Shown here piece after piece: positions 44,760 through 54,004 of a DNA stretch of 64,000 nt. The position numbers and the translations under genes were made by a program. The notes under the pieces were generated by a model. The model had not been told where the DNA came from. It was given only the letters and a program-made list of their open reading frames with translations, and ran no database searches. How positions within the stretch are numbered: the stretch's first letter is position 1; each line of letters opens with the position of its first letter. This DNA comes from Verrucomicrobiota bacterium (GTDB lineage: Bacteria; Verrucomicrobiota; Verrucomicrobiia; Opitutales; Opitutaceae): contig JAGVUB010000183.1 of assembly GCA_019136515.1 (NCBI GenBank), positions 88,068 through 152,067 on the forward strand, written 5' to 3'.

Positions 44760-47060
44760 ATGGATACGCCCGTGCCCGCCTTTGCCGCCGCCCTTCGCCG
44801 CCTCGCCCCCGCGCTCGGTTGCGCCCTGCTGTTGTTCCTCGCCCTGCTCGCGCTGCCGACACCCGACACCCTCTCGCCGGTCGATTCCGGCTGGAGTGTC
44901 CTCGATCTGGCGACACGGACCGGCCGGCAATGGGGCGCCGAGATTCTCTCGCCCTGGGGTCCGCTCGCCGCGCTCACCCATCCGGTGTTTTCGGGCGGCA
45001 GCATGTGGATCCACCAATGCTGGCAATTCGGCGGCAACCTTCTGCTCGCCGCATCGCTAACGTTGGCCGTTCTCGCCCTCCGCGGCCCGGTCCGTTGGCT
45101 GGCGACGGTCGCCGCCGGCCTCTTCCTGCTGGTCGAGCCTGCCCTCGCGCCGTGGCTGGCGATGATCGCCGGCGCCGCCGTACTCCTTCGCCCCGAACCG
45201 GTCGACCGCCGTCGTGTCGCGACGGGCGCGGCACTGCTCGGGCTGTTTGTTCCGGTCCACTTCGGCCATGCAGCTCTCGCGTTCCTCACGCTCGCGACCT
45301 TCGCCGTGGCTCGGCGGCGGACCGGCTGGCGCGACACCGCGCTCGCCACCGGCGCCGCTCTCGCCGCGACACTCGCCGTCTGGCTGCTGCTCGGGCAGAG
45401 CCCGGCCGGCCTGCTCCACTGGTTGATGGCCGGCGCAGGCCAGACCCTGCACTTCCCCTCGCTGCTCGTGCCGGACGCCTCCACCGCGGCGGCCGTCCCC
45501 GTCCTCGTGCTCGATACCGCCGCCGTCGCTGCGCTGGCGTTCGCGTGCCGAAATCCCGGGTACCGCCCGCTCGCGGTCTGGTCCGCCGGAGCGCTGCTCA
45601 TCGCTTGGGTCGCGCTCGCCCGCGACCCACTCGGCTCACCGCTGCCTTGCTTCGCCACCATCGCCGCCCTGGCGTTCGTGTGGTTCCACCACACCGGCCG
45701 TGCCGGCGCGCTGGGGATGTGGCTCGCCGTACTCTGCGCCATCGCCGGCGGGACGCTCCAGCGTCCGACCCTCGTCCTCGAGCCGCTGATCGCGCTCAAC
45801 GACCGGGCCGCCAAGGTCCTCCCTGCGCTCCTCCAGCCGCGCGCCCTGCGCGCCGGCCTGAAGGACGCCTCCACCGCGACCGCCAAGACGCTCGCACCGG
45901 AGTCGACCGTGCAGGCGGTCCGCGCCGACGCCGTCGCCGTGCTCGGCGATCGGCCCACCTGGGCTCTCTTCGCCGGGCTCGCGCTGCGCCCCGTTCCCAC
46001 GGTGCAGAGCCGCCAGGCCGTCACTCCGGCGTTGGCCGCGGCCAACGCCCGCTTCCTGCGCGCCGCCGACGGGCCGGCGTGGGTCCTGCAACAAATCGCC
46101 CCGCCGGGCGATCTGCTCCCGGCCCTCGACAACGGCCCGGCCCAACTCGCGCTCTACCAGAACTTCGAGTTCCACTCCGAGGCCAGCGGCGGCCTGCTCT
46201 GGCACCGCCGGCCCGGTGCGCCACTCCCGGCGCCGATCGCCGGCCAGGCCGGTTTCACCACCCAACTACGCCGCGGCCAAGCCCTGCCGCTCCCCGATGA
46301 TGCGACTACTCTCTGGCTGACCATCGATCCAGGCTGGTCGGGCTGGTTGCGCCCCGCCGCCCCGCCGCACCTGCGACTCGAGACCGACACGGGCGTGGTG
46401 CTGCGTTACCCATTGTCGCGAGCCCTCGGCCGCGCCGGTTTCCTGGTGCGCCCGTTCTTCGCCGGCGTCCCCGACGTGCTCCGTTTCCAGGCCGGCGAAC
46501 CGCTTCCCCGTGTGACCTCGGTCCGGCTCGTCGATGCCGAGGGCGCCGACTGGTCGGGTGACGCCACGGTCGCCCTCTGGTCGCTCCCGGCACTGCCCGT
46601 GGCTGGGAAACCGGCCGCAGCCGCGCGCTGGCGCGAGGTGTTTGCCGGGGCCGACCGGCTGCCCCTCGCCGGCCACGCGCACATCCCGATGACCCCGCTG
46701 CCGTATGACGGGCGCACCGTCGTGTTCGCGCATCCGGACAGCGAGATCGAGCTGCCCCTCAACGCGACCGACCGGCAATTCACCGTCGTGTTCGGCTTCA
46801 TCGCGGGTGCCTACGCGGGCGGCAACGCCACCGACGGCGCCGAGTTCACCATCGAGCACCGGCCGGCGACCGGCCCCGCCCGCCTCCTTTTCCATCGTTA
46901 TCTCGACCCCGCGCTCCGGACGGCCGACCGCGGCCCGCAACGCGCCGAGGTGACGATCCCCGCTGGATCCGCCGGGAGGATACTCCTGCGCACCGGCAAC
47001 CATCCCGGGCGGAACCTCGCCTGGGACTGGTGCTACTGGACCGAATTGCGTTTCCGATGA
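44760..47060 (+). CDS. Multi-pass membrane protein, paralogue 2, with one TDGVEF-type module
   Basis: 766 aa, starting one base after the previous stop. The family landmark near residue 60 is GAEILSPWGPLAAL; the WKHG..RADGH motif is degraded (FVWFHHTGRAGALGM), making this the most divergent of the four. It has about nine helices to residue 350, then a soluble outer region and the module at about 654-766 (NATDGAEFTIE, YLDPALRTADRG, LRTGNHPGRNLAWDWCYW). Function unknown. The stop overlaps the next start as ATGA. Confidence 0.78.
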   Translation: MDTPVPAFAAALRRLAPALGCALLLFLALLALPTPDTLSPVDSGWSVLDLATRTGRQWGAEILSPWGPLAALTHPVFSGGSMWIHQCWQFGGNLLLAASLTLAVLALRGPVRWLATVAAGLFLLVEPALAPWLAMIAGAAVLLRPEPVDRRRVATGAALLGLFVPVHFGHAALAFLTLATFAVARRRTGWRDTALATGAALAATLAVWLLLGQSPAGLLHWLMAGAGQTLHFPSLLVPDASTAAAVPVLVLDTAAVAALAFACRNPGYRPLAVWSAGALLIAWVALARDPLGSPLPCFATIAALAFVWFHHTGRAGALGMWLAVLCAIAGGTLQRPTLVLEPLIALNDRAAKVLPALLQPRALRAGLKDASTATAKTLAPESTVQAVRADAVAVLGDRPTWALFAGLALRPVPTVQSRQAVTPALAAANARFLRAADGPAWVLQQIAPPGDLLPALDNGPAQLALYQNFEFHSEASGGLLWHRRPGAPLPAPIAGQAGFTTQLRRGQALPLPDDATTLWLTIDPGWSGWLRPAAPPHLRLETDTGVVLRYPLSRALGRAGFLVRPFFAGVPDVLRFQAGEPLPRVTSVRLVDAEGADWSGDATVALWSLPALPVAGKPAAAARWREVFAGADRLPLAGHAHIPMTPLPYDGRTVVFAHPDSEIELPLNATDRQFTVVFGFIAGAYAGGNATDGAEFTIEHRPATGPARLLFHRYLDPALRTADRGPQRAEVTIPAGSAGRILLRTGNHPGRNLAWDWCYWTELRFR

Positions 47061-49897
47061 ACGAACCCGCCCCCGCCGCCCCCGTCCCGTCCGCGCGTCT
47101 CCGTCTCCTGGAGCGGCTGCTGTTGCCGGTGCTCTGGGTCTTTCTCACCGTCCATTTCTTCTTTCCCGCCACGACGGCGATGGACGTGAAGCTGGACAAT
47201 TCCAACTACGGCTCGTACGCGCTGTTCACCGCGACCGGCGCCCAGTACGGCCCCGAGATCGTGCCGATGGCCGGGCCCTACGGCTTCGTGCTCTACGGCT
47301 TCGTGTACTCCGGCCACCTCTTCTGGACGCGCCTTGCGCTGGCGTTGATGACGACCGGGGCGCTCGCGGCGCTGATGCTGTGGTTCATGCGGGAGCATCG
47401 CGGGCGCGTGCTGTCGTGGGCCTGGCTGTTCACGATGCTGCTCTTCTGCGCCACGATCGAGGACGCCCCGATCGAGTGGGCGCTCCTGCTCGCGGGCTTG
47501 TTCCTGCTCCGCGGTCCCGAGTCTGTGCGCCAGCCCGCCGTCGATCTGCCCGTCGCCGCGCTGCTCGGCTTCCTTGCGTTGTTCAAGGGCACGCAACTGA
47601 CCCTCGCCGTCGCCACGCTCGGCGTCGTGCTCGGGCACCATGCGTTCCGCCGCGAGTGGCGCCGCGGCGCGCTCCTCGTCGGCGGGTTCGTCGGTTCGTT
47701 CGTGTTGTTCTGGCTGCTCGCCGGCCAGCGCCTCGGCGGCATTCCGTCGTTCCTGCGCGGCATCCTGGAGTTGAGCAGCGGGTACAACGACGCGATGGCG
47801 TTCGACGAGACGCCGCAGGTCTTCCGGCGCGGCCTCGTCCTCGCCGGCCTGGTTGCTCTCCTGCTGGGCTGGGCCGCCTGGGTCGCCCGCCGCCGGCCCG
47901 CCGCCTTCGCCGCGGTGCTGCTGCTGGCCGGCTTCTCCTTCGTGCAGTGGAAGCACGGCTACGTCCGCGCCGACGGCCACGTCTTCATCTTCTTCCAATT
48001 CGTCACGGTCGTGCCCTGGGTGATCCATCTGGTCTGCTTCTCGCGCCCGGCCGTCTCCGTCCCCGTGCACCGGCTGGCCGCCGGGCTGGCCGTCGTCGTG
48101 GCCACGGGCGGGCTGCTCGCCACCGTCTCCAACAGCGCCGACAACCTGCGCTGGTGGGCGCACCACATCTCCACCGTCAGCCGCGACCGCATCGGTTACC
48201 TGCTGCACGCCCCCGCCCGGAAGGCGGCGCTCGAGACCGAGCTCGCCCGCCGCCGCGAGAATTTCGACCTGCCGCGGACCCGGCAGGCCGTCGGCACGGC
48301 CACCATCGATCTCTTCGGCTTCGAGCACGGCATCATCCCGCTCAATGGCCTCAACTACGCCCCGCGGCCGATGGGCGGCGGCTCCTTCAACGTCTACAAC
48401 CGGTACCTGATGGAGCGGAACCGTGAATACGTCCACGACCCGGCGCGCCGGCCCGCGTACTTCCTCGTCAAGCTCCAGACCATCGACCAGCGCCTCCTGA
48501 GCCAGGACGATGCCCTCACCCTCGACGAGCTCCTTCAGCACTACACTCCCGTGCTGGTCGAGCGAGGCCACCTCCTGCTGCGCGCGACCGATCGCGGCGA
48601 CACCCCCGCCCGCGTCGTCGCTCGGCGCACCGGCCGCTACGGGGAGAACGTGCCATTGCCCCCAGTTGGGGAGGACGAACTGCTTTTCGCCCGCTTCCAC
48701 ATCCGCACCAGCGCCCTCGGTCGCCTCCGCCGGCTTCTCTACAAGCCCTCGCCGGTCTTCATCAACCTCGACGGCCAGAACCTCCTCCGGCCGTTCAGCC
48801 GCAACCTCATCCCGGCGATGGCCGCCGCGCCGCTTGCGCTCGTGCCCGCGCTTGAGAACAACATCGACTTCCTCGGGTTGTACCTCCCGGGCACCCCGGC
48901 CAAACCCGTTGCCAGCGTGCGCCTCGCACTCTCCCGCCCTGCGGATTATCGACCCGAATTCGAGGTCGAGTTCCTCGTCCGTCGCCGCCCCGCCCCGCCC
49001 GAGGCGGTGGACATCGCCGAGCTCATCGCCTTCGAGCGTTTCCCGATCGCCGACGTGCTGCCGATCGCGATCAGCTCCGATCGCAAACAGAAGGTCGAAC
49101 TGAGCGGCTTGCTCGTCCAACAACTGCACGCCCCCGGCACCATCACCTGGCGGATGGAGGGCACCGAGCGCGAGTTGCTCTTCGACTACGGACTCGAGGC
49201 GGAGGTCTGGCAGCGGGGCGCCAGCAACGGCGTCATCTTCCGCGTCGAACTCGAGCGCCCCGGCTCGCCACCCACCCTGCTTTTCGAGCGGTTGTGCGAT
49301 CCGTGCCACCGTCCTGCGGACCGCGGTTCCATCTCGGCCCGTGTCGTGCTCCCGCCCCTGTCCACCGGAACCCTGCTCCACATTCGCACCGATCCGGGCG
49401 AGTTCGGCGACACCGCCTGGGACTGGGCCTACCTCACCAACGTCCAGTTCAAGCGCGGACCGTTTTCCCCGAAGCAGTTTCCGCGCTTCAGTCACCTCCC
49501 CACCCGGGTCGATTGCGAGTACTGCTCCGTCGTCGACCTCGACTCCGAGAAATTGCTGCTGCTGCACGCGCCCGGGGAACTCACCTTCGAGCTGAGGGGG
49601 ACCGAGCGACGCCTGCGCTTCGCCTTTGGCTTCCTCCCCAACGCCTACACCGACGAGGGCCGTACCGACGGCGCCGAGTTCATCGTCGAGCTCGTCCGCC
49701 CCAACCGCCCGCGCGAGGAGTTGTTCCGCCGTCACCTGCGCCCACGTGAACAGGCGGCGGACCAGGGACGCCAGACGGCCGACATCGCCCTGCCGCCGCT
49801 CGGGCCTGCCGACCGGCTGCGGCTTCGCACCGCCCCGGGCCCCGCTGGCAGCAACTCTTGGGACTGGACCTACCTGACCGACCTCCGCTTCGAATGA
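47057..49897 (+). CDS. Multi-pass membrane protein, paralogue 3, with two TDGVEF-type modules
   Basis: 946 aa, function unknown. Landmarks are EIVPMAGPYGFVLYG near residue 75 and FVQWKHGYVRADGHVF near 295, then the outer-face block LFGFEHGIIPLNGLNYAPRP and MGGGSFNVYNRYL. Two tandem modules end the protein, about residues 684-799 (SNGVIF..., ADRGSISAR, WDWAYLTNVQF) and 833-946 (RTDGAEFIVE, AADQGRQTAD, NSWDWTYLTDLRF). Start ATG 47057 overlaps the previous stop; an in-frame ATG at 47030 is inside the upstream gene. It is most similar to the next protein, suggesting a recent tandem duplication. Confidence 0.8.
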   Translation: MNEPAPAAPVPSARLRLLERLLLPVLWVFLTVHFFFPATTAMDVKLDNSNYGSYALFTATGAQYGPEIVPMAGPYGFVLYGFVYSGHLFWTRLALALMTTGALAALMLWFMREHRGRVLSWAWLFTMLLFCATIEDAPIEWALLLAGLFLLRGPESVRQPAVDLPVAALLGFLALFKGTQLTLAVATLGVVLGHHAFRREWRRGALLVGGFVGSFVLFWLLAGQRLGGIPSFLRGILELSSGYNDAMAFDETPQVFRRGLVLAGLVALLLGWAAWVARRRPAAFAAVLLLAGFSFVQWKHGYVRADGHVFIFFQFVTVVPWVIHLVCFSRPAVSVPVHRLAAGLAVVVATGGLLATVSNSADNLRWWAHHISTVSRDRIGYLLHAPARKAALETELARRRENFDLPRTRQAVGTATIDLFGFEHGIIPLNGLNYAPRPMGGGSFNVYNRYLMERNREYVHDPARRPAYFLVKLQTIDQRLLSQDDALTLDELLQHYTPVLVERGHLLLRATDRGDTPARVVARRTGRYGENVPLPPVGEDELLFARFHIRTSALGRLRRLLYKPSPVFINLDGQNLLRPFSRNLIPAMAAAPLALVPALENNIDFLGLYLPGTPAKPVASVRLALSRPADYRPEFEVEFLVRRRPAPPEAVDIAELIAFERFPIADVLPIAISSDRKQKVELSGLLVQQLHAPGTITWRMEGTERELLFDYGLEAEVWQRGASNGVIFRVELERPGSPPTLLFERLCDPCHRPADRGSISARVVLPPLSTGTLLHIRTDPGEFGDTAWDWAYLTNVQFKRGPFSPKQFPRFSHLPTRVDCEYCSVVDLDSEKLLLLHAPGELTFELRGTERRLRFAFGFLPNAYTDEGRTDGAEFIVELVRPNRPREELFRRHLRPREQAADQGRQTADIALPPLGPADRLRLRTAPGPAGSNSWDWTYLTDLRFE

Positions 49898-52740
49898 CCG
49901 CCCCGGCTCCCGCCTTGTCGCCCGCCGCGCCCCGCCCCGCCCGTTGGGAGCGGCTGCTCTTCGCCGCCTGCTGGCTCCTGTTGACAGTGTACCTGCTCGC
50001 CCCGCCGCGCGAAGCGATGACGAGCGAGCTCGATCCGTCGAACCACGGCACCTACGCGTGGATGTTCCGCACCGGGCAGCAATTCGGCGCCGACGTGGTC
50101 CCGATGACCGGTCCGTGGGGATTTCTCATCTACGGGCTCACCTACAGCGGCGACCTCGAAGGGCTCCGCCTCGTGGGCGACGTGGCGTTCAAGGCGGTCG
50201 TCGCGCTGCTGCTCCTCGCGTTCGTCCGGCGCACTTCGGTCCGCCCCGTCGGATTCGCCTGGCTGGGGCTGCTCGTGGTCTTCGTCCCTTGTATCGATGA
50301 CTTGCTGTACGATGTCGCGATCCTCGTCGCCGGCCTGCTGCTGCTCACCCGCGAGCGGCGCGGACTCGGCCCGATCGGCTTCGCCGCCGCTGGGTTGCTC
50401 GGTTTCGCCGGACTGCTCAAGGGCACGCACCTGATGCTCGCCGGAGCGACCCTGGCGTTCGTCGCGGCCGACAGCCTGCTGCACCGTCGGGATCGCGCGT
50501 GGGTGACCGCCCTCGGCACCGCCACCACAGTCTTCTTGGCTGGCTGGCTGGGTGCCGGCCAGCACCTCGCGAACATCCCCGGCTACGTCCGCGGCACGCT
50601 CGCCCTCGCCTCCGGCTACAACGCCTCCATGGGGCTGGCCGAGCCGCCGCCGGTGTTCGCCACCGGCCTGGCCCTGGCCGGCGGCACCGCGCTCCTGCTG
50701 ACCGCCACGCTCGCGCTGGCGCGCCGACGCACGGCCCTGCCGCTGTTGTTCGTCGCCTTCTTCTCCTTCGTGAAATGGAAGCACGGCTTCCTCCGCGCCG
50801 ACGGGCACGTGTACATATTCTTCACGTACGCCACGCTCGTCGCCCCGACCTGTGCCGTGCTCCTGTTCCCGCGCTCGGCCGAACGACCGGCGGTCTCGCG
50901 CCCGGCCTGCGCGGCCTTCGGCGTGCTCGCGTTCTGCTTCGCCGTATTCGCCGCGGCGGCCGCGAGCGAATTCTGGACCCAGCGGCTGGCCGCGATCCTG
51001 CGCGCCGTGCCGGCACAGTTCGCCCGCAATGGCGCCTACCTGTGCGCCCCGGCAAAGGCTACCGCGCAGCTCGCCCTCCAGCTCGACCGCAACCGCGCCG
51101 CCGCCGCCCTGCCGCGCATCCGCAACGAGGTCGGCAACGCCACGATCGACTACTTCGGTTTCGAGCAGGGCGTGCTCCTGCTCAACGGACTCAACTACCA
51201 TCCGCGGCCGATGGGCGGCGGCAGCTTCAACGTCTTTCACCCGCACCTGTTGCGGCTCAACGACGAGTTCATCCGCGACCCGCTCCGCCAGCCCGAATAC
51301 TATCTGGCCAAGCTGCGCACGCTCGACGGGCGGCTGCCGGCGATGGACGACTCGACCACCCTCAACGCCCTCCTGCTTCTCTACGCCCCGATCTGCCTCG
51401 AGCACGACCAACTCCTGCTGCGCCGCCGCCCCGGCCGCCCGCTCGCCCCGCGCCCCACTCCGCTCGCCACCCGCAAGATCCGGGCCGGCGCCGTCGTCGA
51501 GTTGCCGACCGTCGCCCCCGACGAGCTGTTGTTGTTCACGCTCGACGCCCACCCGACGTTCGGCGGGCGCCTGCGCGGAATCTGCTATCGCCCGCCGCTC
51601 CTCGAAGCCGAGCTCTCCGGCCCGGACCTCGCGGCACCGCAGGTCGTCCGCTTGGTACCGACGATGCTCACCTCGCCGGTCCTGCTTTCGCCGCTGCTCG
51701 AGAACAACGACGACCTCCTCGCGCTCTTCGAGCCGAGCACCGGCAAACGCCTCGGCCGCCTCGTGCTCCGCGCCCCCGACGGCGGTTACCGCGACGACTT
51801 CACGGTCAGCTTCTACTCCCTCCCGCGGCCCCGCCCCGCGGAGGCCCCGGACACCGCCGAGATCCGCACCTTCCGCGAGCACCCGCTCCACAACCGCGAG
51901 CCCCTCGCGACCACGACGCAAGAAACCGGTATCCGCGAGCTCAACAAGGAGCCGATCCTGCTCGTCCATGCCCCCGGGGAGACGACCTTTCCGCTCCGGC
52001 CCGACGATCGCCAGCTCGTGTTCAGCTACGGCCTCATGCCACAAGCCTACGAGCCCGGACAGACCGACGGCGTCGAGTTCACCGTCGAGATCGAGACCGC
52101 CGCGGGCACCCGGGAGCTGCTGTTCCAGCGGCTGCTTCAGCCGGTCGAACAAGCCGCCGATCGCGGCATCCAGAGCGCGCGACTCTTCCTCCCCGCCGGC
52201 GGCACCGCCACCCGGCTGCACTTCCGGACCGGCCCCGGACCGCATGGCAACGGCGCCTGGGACCAGTCCTTCCTCGCCCGGATCCAGATCCGCTCCGGCC
52301 CGCCCGATCCGCGTCAGTATTTCGGATTCAACGCCACGCCGGAAGCGCCCGGCTTCGCCGGCCACGACCCGGTCCAGATCGACTTCCGGCCCGCGCGCCT
52401 GCTCCACGCGCCGAGCCTCGTGGCCTTCCCGATCCCGGCCGAGGCCGCCCAGGTCACCTTCGGCTTCGGTATCCTCCCCGGCGCCTACGCGGACGGCAAC
52501 CACACCGACGGGGTCGAGTTCTCCCTCGAGATCGAACCGCCCGCCGGAGCGCGCCAACCGCTCCACTCCCGACTGCTCGACCCGCTCGCCCGCCCCGCCG
52601 ATCGCGGCACGCAGATCCTCACTTTGGATTTGCCCCCCCATCCCCCCGGCTCTCGGCTGTGGCTCCGCACCAGCCCGGGCCCGCGCCAGGATGCCGCCTG
52701 GGATTGGAGCTACGTGCAGACCGTGTTTTTCCATCGCTGA
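49894..52740 (+). CDS. Multi-pass membrane protein, paralogue 4, with two TDGVEF-type modules
   Basis: 948 aa, function unknown. It shares with its upstream neighbour DVVPMTGPWGFLIYGL, FVKWKHGFLRADGHVY, YFGFEQGVLLLNGLNYHPRP and MGGGSFNVFHPHL. Modules lie at about 688-805 (QTDGVEFTVE, AADRGIQSA, RTGPGPHGNGAWDQSF) and 835-948 (HTDGVEFSLE, RPADRGTQIL, SPGPRQDAAWDWSY). The final aromatic Trp-Asp-Trp triplet is altered to WDQ in the first copy. Start ATG 49894 overlaps the previous stop as ATGA. Confidence 0.8.
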   Translation: MTAPAPALSPAAPRPARWERLLFAACWLLLTVYLLAPPREAMTSELDPSNHGTYAWMFRTGQQFGADVVPMTGPWGFLIYGLTYSGDLEGLRLVGDVAFKAVVALLLLAFVRRTSVRPVGFAWLGLLVVFVPCIDDLLYDVAILVAGLLLLTRERRGLGPIGFAAAGLLGFAGLLKGTHLMLAGATLAFVAADSLLHRRDRAWVTALGTATTVFLAGWLGAGQHLANIPGYVRGTLALASGYNASMGLAEPPPVFATGLALAGGTALLLTATLALARRRTALPLLFVAFFSFVKWKHGFLRADGHVYIFFTYATLVAPTCAVLLFPRSAERPAVSRPACAAFGVLAFCFAVFAAAAASEFWTQRLAAILRAVPAQFARNGAYLCAPAKATAQLALQLDRNRAAAALPRIRNEVGNATIDYFGFEQGVLLLNGLNYHPRPMGGGSFNVFHPHLLRLNDEFIRDPLRQPEYYLAKLRTLDGRLPAMDDSTTLNALLLLYAPICLEHDQLLLRRRPGRPLAPRPTPLATRKIRAGAVVELPTVAPDELLLFTLDAHPTFGGRLRGICYRPPLLEAELSGPDLAAPQVVRLVPTMLTSPVLLSPLLENNDDLLALFEPSTGKRLGRLVLRAPDGGYRDDFTVSFYSLPRPRPAEAPDTAEIRTFREHPLHNREPLATTTQETGIRELNKEPILLVHAPGETTFPLRPDDRQLVFSYGLMPQAYEPGQTDGVEFTVEIETAAGTRELLFQRLLQPVEQAADRGIQSARLFLPAGGTATRLHFRTGPGPHGNGAWDQSFLARIQIRSGPPDPRQYFGFNATPEAPGFAGHDPVQIDFRPARLLHAPSLVAFPIPAEAAQVTFGFGILPGAYADGNHTDGVEFSLEIEPPAGARQPLHSRLLDPLARPADRGTQILTLDLPPHPPGSRLWLRTSPGPRQDAAWDWSYVQTVFFHR

Positions 52741-52775
52741 GTGCGCCCTCCGTCGCGCCGGCCCACTCCGAGCCC

Positions 52776-53999
52776 ATGTTCTCCTCCCTCGCCAAAACGA
52801 CCCTCGCCCGCGCCGCCCTGCTGCACGACGCGCCGGTGTATGTGCAGTTCTACATCACCGCCCGCTGCAACCTCACCTGCAAGCAGTGCAACATCATCTA
52901 CGCCAACTCCGATGTGCGCGAGTGCACCATCGATGAGATCAAGCGCATCGCCGACAACTTCGCGCGGATGAAGGTGGCGATGGTCCTGCTCACCGGCGGC
53001 GAACCCTTCACCCGCGCCGACCTGCCGGAGATCATCCACGCGTTCGAGTCCCGCGGCGTCCACGTGCGCATGCAGACCAACGGTCTGGCCAGCGACGAGC
53101 GCATCCAGGCCGCCATTGCCGCCGGCGGCCGCGACATCTCCATCTCCCTCGACTCGCTCTGGCCCGGCAACCAGGACGACATCAACGGCGGCTTCGCCCG
53201 CTCCTGGCACGAGGCGCTGCGCGCGATGGCCGCGTTCATGAAGCACCTGCCCGCCGAGGGCAGCTTCGCCTCGCTCGGCTGCGTGCTCCAGCGCGACAAC
53301 CTCTCCGACATCGAGGACGTCATCCGCTTTGGTTCCGCCATCGGCTGGTTCAGCTCGCTGGTGCCGATCCACGTCACCACGTTCGACCGCCCGATGAACT
53401 TCCGCACGTTCGACCAGACCAAGCGCTGGCGGCCGGACGAGTTGCCGTATGTCGACGCGCTGATCGAGCGCGTCCGCGCCATGCGCCGCGAAGGCTATCT
53501 GCTCTACGACAGCGACCAGTACCTCGACGACATCAAGCTGTTCGCCGCCGAGCGCCCCACCACGTGGCGCCGGAAGAACCACGGCCGCTGCGACAGCCCC
53601 AATCTCTATTTCGCGGTCCTGCCCAACGGCACCTTCGCGCCCTGCTGCGACCACCGGCTTGCCACCAGCGTCAGCTGCGCCAGCCCCGACTTCCCGCGGC
53701 TGTACCGCGACCGGCTCCTGCGCGACGAGGTCGCCCGCATCACCGGCGCCTGTTCGGGCTGCATGTACGGCAGCTACCCGGAGATGACGATCAGCATGCG
53801 CTACCTCGCCGCCAAGTGGGAGCGCGTGAAGCTCTTCCTCGCCGCCCCGCCCAAGAAGCCTTGGCCCATCACCTACGAGCAGCTTCTCGCCAAGGCCGAA
53901 GCCATCCGCACCACCGACCATCCGCGCATCGCCCTCCCCGGCCACCGCCGGCGGCTCGATGCCGAGGGCCAACCCACCGAGACCGCGCCGCTCGTCTGA
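52776..53999 (+). CDS. Radical SAM protein with SPASM-like C-terminus
   Basis: 407 aa. The [4Fe-4S]-SAM motif CNLTCKQC starts at residue 30 of the barrel, followed by LLTGGEPFTRADLPEI and the strand ISISLDSL. Later cysteines (GRCDSPN, FAPCCDHR, GACSGCMYG) could bind auxiliary clusters as in SPASM/twitch proteins. Reaction unknown; relatives act on peptides, lipids and sugars. It sits inside the glycan locus 5 nt before a methyltransferase gene, so sugar or lipid-carrier modification is a reasonable guess. Confidence 0.87.
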   Translation: MFSSLAKTTLARAALLHDAPVYVQFYITARCNLTCKQCNIIYANSDVRECTIDEIKRIADNFARMKVAMVLLTGGEPFTRADLPEIIHAFESRGVHVRMQTNGLASDERIQAAIAAGGRDISISLDSLWPGNQDDINGGFARSWHEALRAMAAFMKHLPAEGSFASLGCVLQRDNLSDIEDVIRFGSAIGWFSSLVPIHVTTFDRPMNFRTFDQTKRWRPDELPYVDALIERVRAMRREGYLLYDSDQYLDDIKLFAAERPTTWRRKNHGRCDSPNLYFAVLPNGTFAPCCDHRLATSVSCASPDFPRLYRDRLLRDEVARITGACSGCMYGSYPEMTISMRYLAAKWERVKLFLAAPPKKPWPITYEQLLAKAEAIRTTDHPRIALPGHRRRLDAEGQPTETAPLV

Positions 54000-54004
54000 C
54001 CGCC

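Noticed and set aside
42494..46132. A long minus-strand open frame across paralogues 1 and 2
   Set aside because: It spans two real plus-strand genes and their junction, and no domain is visible.
49870..52734. A long minus-strand open frame opposite paralogue 4
   Set aside because: It mirrors the plus-strand gene almost end to end and has antisense-type composition.
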